64,000 bases of DNA from Diphasiastrum complanatum. Lineage: Eukaryota; Streptophyta; Lycopodiopsida; Lycopodiales; Lycopodiaceae. The notes beneath the pieces are model-generated. The model was not told where the DNA came from. It ran no database searches and saw only the letters and a program-made list of their open reading frames with translations. The stretch covers positions 12,552,224 through 12,616,223 of the forward strand of contig CM055105.1 of assembly GCA_029204225.1 (NCBI GenBank), in the 5' to 3' direction. Below, piece by piece: positions 12,801 through 24,800 of this stretch. The first letter of the stretch is position 1. Each line of letters opens with the position of its first letter. The position numbers were made by a program, and so were the translations under genes.

Positions 12801-15800
12801 GGTCACAGTTGACCGTATGACCAAAAATGGCTCATTTTATTCCGACCAGAACAACCGTTAGAGCTCCAGAGTTAGCGAGGTTGTTTGTAGACGGGTTATT
12901 TAAATTGTACGGTCTACCTTCCGGCATAGTCAGCGACCGGGACAGTAAGTTTACTGGAAATTTTTGGAGGGCAGTATTCCATCATCTCCATACTAAACTT
13001 AATATGAGTACCACTGACCATTCACAGACGGACGGTCAAACAGAGAGGGTAAATCAGGTGCTGGAGGATATGCTTCGTGCATATGTCAGCAAGAAGCAGA
13101 CTAATTGGGACGAGTATCTCTCGATATTAGAGTTTGCTTACAACAGTACCAAACATTCAGCTACGGGATACAGCCCATTTATGCTGATGTACGGTTTTCA
13201 GCCACGCTCACCCACAGCTGTAGGGTTTAAACAAGAAAAAGTTGAAGCAGCCAGAAACTTTTTAGAGGACCTAAACCAGATGATAGAACATGCTAAGTGT
13301 AGCATTAGGCAGTCCCAGGATCGAGCCAGGCATTATGCAGATCCACACAGACGGGATGTGCAGTTCTCCACTGGTGAGAAAGTCTACTTGAGAGTCCCAG
13401 TTGACTCTAAAACCCTCAAATCAGGAGTGTGTGCTAAGTTGTCTCCAAGGTATTGTGGTCCCTTTACCATCAGTAGGAGACTAGGTGCGGTCACCAATGA
13501 ACTAGAACTCCCACACAGCAGTAAGGTTTTTTCAGTCTTTCATGTAAGTCAGTTACGAAAAGCCTTAACCAGATCAAACAATCTGGTAGGGGACAGTGTT
13601 CTAGTTCTCCCATTGGATCCTCAGCAACCTCCACATGAACCAGAGGAGATTCTTGATAGTAGAGAGACGCAGACTCGTCATACTCTATACCGAGAATATC
13701 TGGTTAAGTGGAATGATCAGCTTGTTGAGAATGCCACTTGGGAAAGAGGCAGCGTCCTTCGCAAGATTTTTCCAGACTTTGTCTTAGAGGACCAAGACGG
13801 TTCTTAAGGGGGAGGGAGTGTTACGAGCTCGTAACCGGTGCTGAACCCTAGGGAACACAGATGGGTCAGATACCACAGCTGGGGTCGTGTCCAGCGTACA
13901 TGACCAACAGGGCAAGACAGTGTGAGTAGTGTGCCCCAGCACGGTCCATAGCCATGGCGGGCCTAACACAGCCTAGGGACCCTGTCAGCAGGATAGGGCC
14001 CCCAGTTGGGTCCTGACGTGCAGTCGGCCACGTCAGTGCCACGTGGTCGACACTTGGCAGTTGCATGCTACCAGTCCTCACACTGGGCTAGGAGGGGCTT
14101 ACTCTATATCAGGGAGTAGGCAAGGTTGGGTGGATCAGTTAGTGTTTGCCCTACTGTGGTGTTAGGATCTATTACACATCACCACCACCCAGCCCTGTGC
14201 TTAGTCCTGACCGTAACCCACCTATAATGGCTGCTAGTTCGTTTGCTGATGTTTCCTCTTCTGTGCAAGCTCGCATGGATAGTATGGAGAAGACCATCGC
14301 AGAGATGCGAGAGATGCTTTCCTCTGTAGTTGGTGGTTTTGCGTCTTCCTCGCAGCATACTCCGCCTTATCCTTATCCATTTCCGTCTTCTGCAGTTCGT
14401 CCTGTGCTACCTCCACTCTACCCAGAAGACAAAGATTTTAAGCATACTCATTTTGCAGGAAATACTTCCCAGAGAACAACTGATGTTGTAAACCAATGGT
14501 TGCATCAGTGGGACGATTATTTTGATTTGAAGCGGGCCTCAACCGAGGAGGGTTGGCGGGTCCACAAAGCTGCTTACCATCTCACTAATTTTGCTGACAG
14601 GTGGTGGCGCAAGTTGTTGAAGTTTAATCAGGCTCCATCCACCTGGATTGATTTCAAGCGAGCTTTTAGAGCTTAGTTCATTCCTCCACATGAGCATGTG
14701 TGTGCGACGGATGCTTGGTTTGTGCATCGTCAAAGGCAGTACATGGTGCAGGAATATGTTGATAAGTATCGTGAGACGCTTATCAAGATTCCAGAAGAGA
14801 TTCCTGAGTGGATCATAGTCCACAAGTTCATATTTGGCCTTCGTGAAGAGTTGAGACCTTCAGTGCTTAATGAAGGGTGCAAGACCTTAGAAGAGGCAGT
14901 TGCTACAGCTCTCAACTTTGAAGGTAATGTGCGTACCAAGGCTGAATCTGGAGCGCCAAGCTGGCCTCAGAAGAAGGGTTCGCGAAAGTTTGGCCAACCT
15001 GGTCAAAAAGGCTTTTTGCAGAAGGATCCTATCCAGATGCAGCAGACTTTGAAGTGCATAGAGGCATCTCCTTTGGCTCATCAGGCTTACAACAAGTCTC
15101 CTCTCAGTCCAGAACAAAAGGACAAGGCCAAGAAAGACGGATTATGCTTTTTCTGTCTTGGCAAACATGTTGTCAATGATTGTCCTCGCCGCACGGACAT
15201 GAAGCTCCATGTTTTACAACAGCGTCAAGATAAGGACAAGGATGAGGAGATTTTGGAAGACTTATTAGTAAGCGACGATGAATAGGCAGCCTGTATAGTT
15301 TTTCTTTCTTTTGCATGTATAAAGTTTGGACATGAGGGTATGTCTGACGTCTTAAAGGGGGAGAGACCATATCTCGAGGGTCCTCTTGTTACCTATATGC
15401 AAATAAAGAGAATGGAGATTCAGTATTTGTGGTTGTGTTATGTGAATGTTGATTCCAGTTTTGATTCTTATGTTGGTAATAATCAGATAAGCACACTCAC
15501 TAATAAACCACAAGAAGCTTCATTTACTTTTGCATTCCCTAGTGCACATGCATTTGCATTACAGCCTAGATGTGACCCAGCAAGTGAGTTGGAGAAGTCC
15601 ACCCGCACGCAGTTTAAACTGCATGCTAATTAGTAATATGCCAGAGGGATTGCCGCCTAGTCGGAATGTTGATCATCGTATTGAGCTCGTTCCAGGGGCA
15701 AGTCCGGTATGTAGGCCTCCTTATAGGATGTGCCTAAAAGAGGAAGAGGAAGTCAGAAAGATGTTGGAGGAGTATCTCAAGTTGGGGTACTTCTGTCCGA

Positions 15801-18800
15801 GTTATTCACCTTTCGCCTCTCCTATTTTACTTGTTAAGAAAAAGGATGGTAGTTTCCGGATGTGTGTAGATTACAGGGGATTGAATAAGATCACTGTAAA
15901 GCATAGGTATCCGATGCCCAGGATTGATGATCTACTGGATGCGTTGCAAGCTGCAACCATTTTCAGTAAGATAGATCTCAAAAGTGGATACCATCAAATA
16001 CGGATTCGAGATGAAGATGTCCAGAAGATGGCCTTCCGAACCCGTTTCGGTCATTATGAATTTTTGGTTATGCCATTTGGGTTAATCAATGCCCCAGCCA
16101 CGTTCATGATGCTCATGAACGATGTCTTGCGAGACTATATGGGCAAGTCTGTCGTCAATTTGATTGACAATATATTGGTTTTTAGTAAAGCGGTTGAGGA
16201 GCATGAGATTCATCTCAAGACCGTTTTGGGCAAGTTACAAGCTTGTCTTGTATGCCAATGCTCAGAAGACAGAGTTGTGTAAGACTCGTGAGTATTTGGG
16301 TCACGTAGTGACAGCTGAGGGTATTTCGGTTGACCCAGCCAAGGTGCTTGTGGTTAAGAAGTGGCCGAGGCCTGAGGATATACGCCAATTATAGTCTTTC
16401 TTAGGCTTTTGTAAGTTCTACCGGCGGTTTGTTAGGAATTATTCCTGGATAGCTGCTCCTTTAACGGACCAGTTAAGGAAAAACAACACTGTGGTTGGAT
16501 GGGATGCTGAAGCTTAGCAACGTTTTGAGAACTTGAAGGAGTCTGTGGCCACGGCTCCAGTTCTCAAGATTGTGGATACCCAGAAACCTTTTGACCTAGA
16601 GACGGATGCAAGTGGCATTGCCGTAGGTGCAACGTTGAGCCAAGAGGGTAGACCAATAGCCTTTGAGAGTAAGAAGTTGACACCAGCTCAACAGAGATAT
16701 CCTACACACGAGCAAGAGTTGTATGCGATTATACATGCGCTCAAGGTGTGCAGACATTATTTATATGGCGTCGAGTTTTATGTGTACACAGATCATCATA
16801 CTTTAAGGTATTTTTGCACTCAGCCAGATTTGAAGGGCCGCCAAGCTCGGTGGGCCGAGCTGATGCTGGAATTTCATTTGGAAATTCGCTTCTGAAGAGG
16901 GAAGGAAAATGTGGTCGCTGATGCACTATCTCGTATACTGCATCAGATGAGCTTTACTGTGGTTGACAGTGGTCTCATGGAGGAGATTAAGAAGGCTCAA
17001 GAAAAGGACCAGCATTGTCAGCGTGTGTGGCCTAATGCGCGCAAGGTAGTCGACCAAACGGAAGAGTTAGTCGAGGCTGTCGCTTCCGTAGAGGCACACA
17101 CTAGTACATATTTAACATACACCGCGAAGGATGGTATGTTATTGAGAAATGGAAAAGTTTTCGTGCCAGACGTGAAGGATCTTCATCGTAAGATACTTCA
17201 TGAATGCCATGATAGTCCCTGCGCCGGGCACCCTGGTATTGATAAGACCAGTGAGCTTTTGAGAAGGCATTATTTCTGGCCATGATTGCAGTGGGATGTA
17301 AGAGCGTACGTCCAGCGTTGCATGGCTTGTCAGGTGAACAAGGCCGAGAGAGTGAGTCCTCCGGGCTTGCTACATCCACTTGAGATACCTACAGGAAGGT
17401 GGGAAAGCATCTCTATGGATTTTATTGTTGGCCTACCCAAGACCCAAAATGGATTCAATTCCGTTATGGTAGTGGTAGACAGGTTTTCCAAGATGGCTCA
17501 TTTCATCGCAATGACCAAGAAGGTCACAGCTCCGCAAGTGGCTGAGTTGTTTATTCAGAATATTGTCAAGTTACATGGTCTTTCGAAGTCCATAGTTTCT
17601 GACAGGGATCCCAAGTTTACGGGAAATTTTTTGGATTGACGTGTTCGCCAAGCTGGGAACACAGTTGCGGAGAGTAGCTCTGAGCATCCTCAAACGGATG
17701 GTCAGACAGAGCGAGTGAATCAGATCTTGGAAGATATGCTTAGGGCATATGTGAGTAGTACGCAAACAGACTGGGTAAAGCATTTACCGCTATTGGAGTT
17801 CGCGTACAATGATAAGAGACATGCGTCCACTGGATTGAGTCCATTTGAGCTCAATTATGGTTTCAGGCCACTGAGTCCTGCAATCATAGGAATTCCACAT
17901 AGGGTACCTAGTGCTGTAGAGTTTTTGGCTGAGATGCAGCAGAAGCTAGAGTTGGCACGAGATAACTTGTCCAAAGCTGTAGCTAGGGCAGAGTGTTATG
18001 CTCGTGAGAACCGTACCTATCGGGAATTTGAGAATGGAGATTGGGTGTATTTACTAGTCCCTTCGAAGTCGAAGGTGCTACGCACAGGAAAGTGCGCCAA
18101 GTTATCTCCTAGGTATTGTGGACCATGGTTGATTATTAAGAAGGTGAGCCAAGTAGCTTATAAGCTACAGCTACCTGTAGGATGCAAGGTGCATCCAGTA
18201 TTCCATGTTAGCAAACTGAAGATATGTTTGCACGATGGCGATAGCCTGGTGGAAGGTCTAGTGTCTCTTGAGGAGAAAGACACCACAGGTTATGGGCCAG
18301 ACAGAATCCTAGATCGAAGGGAGTGACGATTGTGGAATCGTCTCCTTCAAGAGTAAGGGCATCCGTTGTCAGATGCTACCTGGGAGACGCGACAGGCGTT
18401 GCAGAAGTCTTACCCAGAGTTTGTCATCGAGGACCGATGACTTGCCAGAGGAGGGAAGGATTGTTAGAGTCCAGTTACGACTCTATCATGACCAGTGACC
18501 GAGGAGGACATCTGTCCCAAGTTGGGACCGGTGCGTCACGAGCAGTGACCCGGTGTGGCCGCCTGACAAGTTGTCAGAGATGCGGTGTGTCTTGACAGTC
18601 GGGACCCTAGCCGTCAGTGACGAGATGCTAGCCGGCAAGTAGTCGGGGTGACCAAGAGGGTCACAGGTCTTTGGCGGGGCACGAGGGTGGTACCCTATGA
18701 GTCACTCAGTATTCACAGGTCACAGGGGCCATACATGCCAAGTGGACTGATCACCCACAGGTGGATGCCATGTGCCAGTGACGGGAATAGCAGGTAGAAG

Positions 18801-21800
18801 GACTCAAAGAGGGGGGGTGCATGGTTGGGGGGTTCATTCTACACACCGGCTTCTAGGATTCACGAGCTTGGAGAGACTGGCTTGTGACAATATTGTTAGA
18901 GTCCAGTTACGACTCTATCATGACCTCGCCACAGCCGGTTGCCAAAGGGCCTGAGGCCAAGTATTGGCAAGGGCCGGTGACCGAGGAGGACATCTGTCCC
19001 AAGTTGGGACCGGTGCGTCACGAGCAGTGACCCGGTGTGGCCGCCTGACAAGTTGTCAGAGATGCGGTGTGTCTTGACCGTCGGGACCCTAGCCGTCAGT
19101 GACGAGATGCTAGCCGGCAAGTAGTCGGGGTGACCAAGAGGGTCACAGGTCTTTGGCGGGGCACGGGGGTGGTACCCTATGAGTCACTCAGTATTCACAG
19201 GTCACAGGGGCTAGGCATGCCAAGTGGACTGATCACCCACAGCTGGATGCCATGTGCCAGTTGATGGGAATAGCAGGTAGGACTCAAGGAGGGGGTGCCT
19301 ATGGTTGGGAGGTTCATTCTACACACCGGCTTCTAGGATTACGAGCTTGGAGAGACTAGCTTGTGACAGTTGGTATCAGAGCCTCGTTCTAGAGAGAGAA
19401 AACGTCGTTCTAGAGAGAGAGTGTAGAAATTGTCAGATTTTGCTTGTTTTTGAAGGATTTTTGAGGGAGAAAACGTGGGAAACAGATTGGAGAAGAAAGG
19501 TAGGCCCTCTAGCGCTGATCTATACATCTTTTCAGAGTTGTTTCAATGATTTCTACCAGAGAAAATTGGGCATACTTTGTTCCTACGGCTCCAGCACATT
19601 TTTTCAGAAGGATTTTCGCTCATAACTTTCCGGAATCAGATTTTAGGAGCATGATCCTAGTATCCATAGCGATCCTATAGAGCCATCATACGCCGGTTTT
19701 GGAGCAGATTTGCCTCTGTTTCATCAAAAAGTCGGTTTCCAAGCAAAAAACAGGTCAGATTTTTGGATTGAACATAACTTCTCCAATTTATCTCCGGTTT
19801 CTGCTGTTAAGGTTTCAGATTGGGCCTAGTAGGAGGGCGACCTACTGCCAATTGACCGTTCGTGAAAAGCTTTTGCCGTTTGGAAGAAATTCGATGTCAA
19901 ACAGCCCGCTTTTTTCCTTTTTTTTTCGACATTCAAGCCGATTTGGTGCCCAAAAAAAGTTCTTTACCGACTTTTGTACCAGCATAGGACGCAAGGGAAA
20001 TATTACCTGTCCTTGGCTTTGTGTTTTCCCCAGAGTTTTATTACTTTCTAGTTGCCTTTTGTCTCTTTCAGTTCTAAATTGTCAATAGGCTGAACATTTC
20101 CTTTTTCCTGACTGTGTTTCAATAAGTGCAATTTCTAGCTTGATTCCGTGCTATCTCTGTTTTTTGTTTCATAATGGAAGATGATAGAGTTGATATTCTG
20201 CTCAGTCCACCCGTTGCTCTTCCATCACCACCACCCAGCCCTGTGCTTAGTCTGGCCGTAACCCGCCTATAGTCTGCTGATGTTTCCTCTTCTGTGCAAG
20301 CTTGCATGGATAGTATGGAGAAGACCATCGCAGAGATGTGAGAGATGCTCTCCTCTGTAGTTGGTGGTTTTGCGTCTTCCTCGCAGCATACTCCGCCTTA
20401 TCCTTATCCATTTCTGTCTTTTGCAGTTCGTCCTGTGTTACCTCCACTCTACCCAGAAGACAAAGATTTTAAGCTTACTCATTTCGCAGGAAATACTTCC
20501 TAGAGAACAACCGATGTTGTAAACCAGTGGTTGCATCAGTGGGATGATTATTTTGATTTGAAGCGGGCCTCAATTGAGGAGGGTTGGCGGGTCCGCAAAG
20601 CTGCTTACTATCTCACTGATTTTGCTGATAGGTGGTGGCGCAAGTTGTTGAAGTTTAATCAGGCTCCATCCACCTGGATTGATTTCAAGCGAGCTTTTAG
20701 AGCTCAGTTCATTCCTCCACATGAGCATGTGTGTGCGACGGATGCTTGGTTTTTGCATCGTCAAAGGCAGTACATGGTGCAGGAATATGTTGATAAGTAT
20801 CGTGAGACGCTTATCAAGATTCCAGAAGAGATTCTTGAGTGGATCATAGTCCACAAGTTTATTTTTGGCCTTCGCGAAGAGTTGAGGCCTTCAGTGCTTA
20901 ATGAAGGGTGCACGACCTTAGAAGAGGCAGCTCTCAACTTTGAAGGTAATGTGCGCACCAAGGCTGAATCTGGAGCGCCAAGCTGGCCTCAGAGGAAGGG
21001 TTTGCGAAAGTCTGGCCAAGCTGGTTAGAAAGGCTTTTCGCAGAAGGATCCTATCCAGATGCAGCAGACTTTGAAGTGCATAGAGGCATCTCCTTTGGCT
21101 CATCAGGCTTACAACAAGTCTCCTCTCAGTCCAGAACAAAAGGACAAGGCCAAGAAAGACTTATTATGCTTTTTCTGTCTTGGCAAGCATCTTGTCAATG
21201 ATTGTCCTCGCCGATAGACACGAAGCTCCATGTTTTACAACAGCGTCAAGATAAGGACAAGGATGAGGAGATTTTGGAAGACTTATTAGTAAGCGACGAT
21301 GAGTAGGCAGCCTGTATAGTTTTTCTTTCTTTTGCATGTATAAAGTTTGGACATGAGGGTTTGTGGGCAATATGGGTATCATCTTGAAGCTGTTGGCGAG
21401 AGCAGTGCATTTATGCAGGTTTCCGGTTCTGACGAGAGCGAACAGCCAAAGGACCAAGGGGATGCAAAACACCAAAAAGTGTGTTTTCGCTCAGGGAGTC
21501 GGAAGGCCAAATCATGAAGAGGTCGTACCGTCGGGGCCCCCGGACCCCGCCGTTGGGGGGCTCTGCCCCCCAAACCCTCCGCCAGGGGGCTATCGCCTCC
21601 CGGACCCCCTGTTTCTCAGGGGGCTACCGCCCCCCGAACCCCCCAAGACTTGATGCTATCTAGAAACTGTAATCTAGCCATCTCATAACCATCATGGTCT
21701 CACAGTAGACCCTATACTAACAACCGTGGTCAGTAATAGCTTCTCCTCATAACGGGGGTCTCACAAATCTGAGCTCACGGTTAACTACTGACTACTAAAC

Positions 21801-24800
21801 TGAGAGGTGCATTATTTAGTTGTCTAACACATTTTGTAGCTGAAAGCACCGACAACCTGCATAAATGCACTGCTCTCGTCAAGAGCTTCAAGCTGATACC
21901 CATATTGCCCACTAAATTAAAAAAAAAAACAAAAATTTAAAAAAATGGTGCCGCCATGGTACCGCGGAGTTTTGGGCGGCACCATAACTGCGGTACCATA
22001 ATGGCGGTACCACAGGGAACTATGATGTGGCATCCTTCCAGCAAAATAACAAAAAGATAGCCAATGTATCTGTTAGGAGGTGTTTCTACATGTGCAACCT
22101 CCCCTTTCACTTGGCCGCGACCCCTGCATGGAGGGAGATGATGAGACATGTATCTAGGATTGGTTCAGAGTGGGAGGGACCATCCATGCAGCAGTTGAGG
22201 ATGACTCAGTTGGTTGCCGAGCGAGACTCTGTGGATAGGGAGCTAGAGCCTATCATGAGATCATGGGCCATGTAAATCCTGATTCCTAAACCCTACTTTA
22301 ATGTAATTAGTAATTAGTAATTACTAATATATATTGTCATTTATGTTCTAACTTGAAATTCCAAGTTTGAAGTGGCGAGTGCCAAGTTCTAACTTCTAAG
22401 TTCTATCTCTTAAATTTTATGTTTTAAAAATTAAGAATGATTGAAATAGTTATATTTATTGACCAATTACATAAATTGTTAAATTTTAATGCAATTGACA
22501 ATTGCCATCTGAAATCTGAATTTTGTGGGCAATGGGATCTTTTGAACTAGGTATGGGTGCTCCATCATATCAGATGGTTGGACTGATACTAGGAAGCGCC
22601 ATATTGTAAATATATTGGTTTCTTTTTGCTTGGGCACGACGTTCTTGAGATCCATCAACACCTCGGGCTTAAGCTTGGATGCCCAGACATTGTTTGGATT
22701 TATTGATGCGGCCATTGTGGAGGTCGGCAAAGAGAATGTTGTGCAGGTATTGATTCTTGACTTTCAGTTGAGTAGTGAGAAATAAAAATGAGTGAAAACT
22801 TTTTACTTACACTACTTGTTCAATGTTGCTTCTTGGATCATGGACTTCAGAGAAGATTGATGTCGGATGTTGCATTGATGATTGTTGTGCTTTGCAGGTC
22901 GTCACCGACAATGCGGCAAATTGTGTTGCCATGGGGAAGCTCGTAAATGAAAAGTCCCCTTGGATCTTTTGGTCACCCTGTGCTGCACATTGCTTAGACC
23001 TCTTGTTTGAGGATATAGCAAAGTTGCCATGGATTGCAGAGGTACTAGACATAGGCCGGTTCTTGGTGAGGTTTGTCACCAAGAGACTGAGGGTCCTGAG
23101 CATGTTCAGGGAGTATTCTAGCCTCGACATTTTGAGGCCTGCCCCCCACCAGGTCTACTTTTCTATTCATCAATTTGACTCGTCACTTAGATTCTTACTA
23201 CTTAGAAGCTAGTACATAGCTTACTAGCAACTACTAACTACCTTCGAGTTTCAACCTAAGACCTTGTTATCCGATAATTGCTTTTTTGAAGCTAATACAA
23301 TTTGCAATCATGATTCGTTGCAGGTTTGGCTTTATTTTCATTGTTCTGGAGCGCCTCGTGAAGGTGCATGATGGCTTGAGATAGATGGTGGTCTTATAGC
23401 CTTCGCGTTGGTGGAGGCACTCACGAGAGCCTAAGGCTCAGCGATTTGAGAGGATTGTGCTAGCATCTCCTTTTTGGGATGATGCACGGGCCATTATCAT
23501 AGCGTTGCAGCCTCTTTACACTGTCCTGCACCTTACGGATAGAGAGGGCGCAACTTTGGGCCTTGGGCTCTATGAGTTCATGGACAGGCTGGGAGAGCAG
23601 ATTCGCACTTGCACTGCCTTCAGTGCAGAGAGGTCTGTTGAAGAAATACGAGAAAACTGGCAAGCTAGGTGGGAGTGGTTCCATCAGCCTCTACACGCTA
23701 TGGCTTGTATTCTTCATCCTCTATGGAGGAATGAAGATCAGTTCCATGATGCAGAGCTCCGACAGGGATGCGCACATACATTGAGAGGGTCTATCTTGAT
23801 CCTGTCATGCAGGATTCACTAAGGGATGATCTCAATGTCTTCAGGTATAAGTCATGACAATTCTCTAACATTTGTTATTTTTTCAAGTCCTTTGTCTTTC
23901 TTGAAAATGAAAATGAAGTGAGTGGCCACATTGTCACACTTGGCACTCACTCATGAATGATCTTCAATGTGCATTGTCATAACTTGTACACTGTGCAGGC
24001 ATGAGGCTCTTGAGTTTGGGTGTCCAGGGGCGCGGCTTAGAGAAGGACATTGTACCCTGTTTCATGGTGGGACAAGTATGGGGGTGATTGTCCTCGATTG
24101 CAGAAGCTCGCCATACGCATTCTCTCACAGGATTGCACAACGGTTGCATGTGAGAGGAATTGGAGTTTGTTCTCTATTCAAACACGGTTTGAAAAAGGCG
24201 ATTCGAAAGGTACCCTCAAACATTGGACGCAGAGACGACGCACCACCCAGCCTCAGGCGACCATGAGAGTTACACGTCCCACCAGACCTCCTGCTAAACA
24301 ATGCCCAACCGTATGATTCTTATATCCTGAAAATTCTCTTACAGGTGGAATGTTAAATGTTTTGGTGAAACAAAAATGGTGGCTGATCTTTTCCTTGATG
24401 TAGAAACTAATGATTGTCTAAAGTGATCTCAGTGATTGCGCTCGCTGTTGCTTCTAGAATCTAAAATTCACTTTTCAATCACTGACTTTTGTTCAGCTAA
24501 AGTGATTCTACAATTGGGACTCGTTTTCACAAGATCAATAAGAAAGATACCTCGTCGTTGCATCAAACATTGGTTTTCACTCCCTTTTGCGCAAGAAAAT
24601 GATAAGCAGCAGAAGAAAAGATGTGTGCTTATGAGAAAAGGCAGAGCAAGTTGACTAAATGTATTTTTGAGTAGTATTTATTAATTTTTTTAAGACTTTT
24701 TGAGCAGTACGTTTGGGAACATATTGTACCGAACATATGGTACGTTCCCGATCTTGAAACCTTGAAATGTTGTTAAGATGTCAAAAGGTCTCATAAATAA

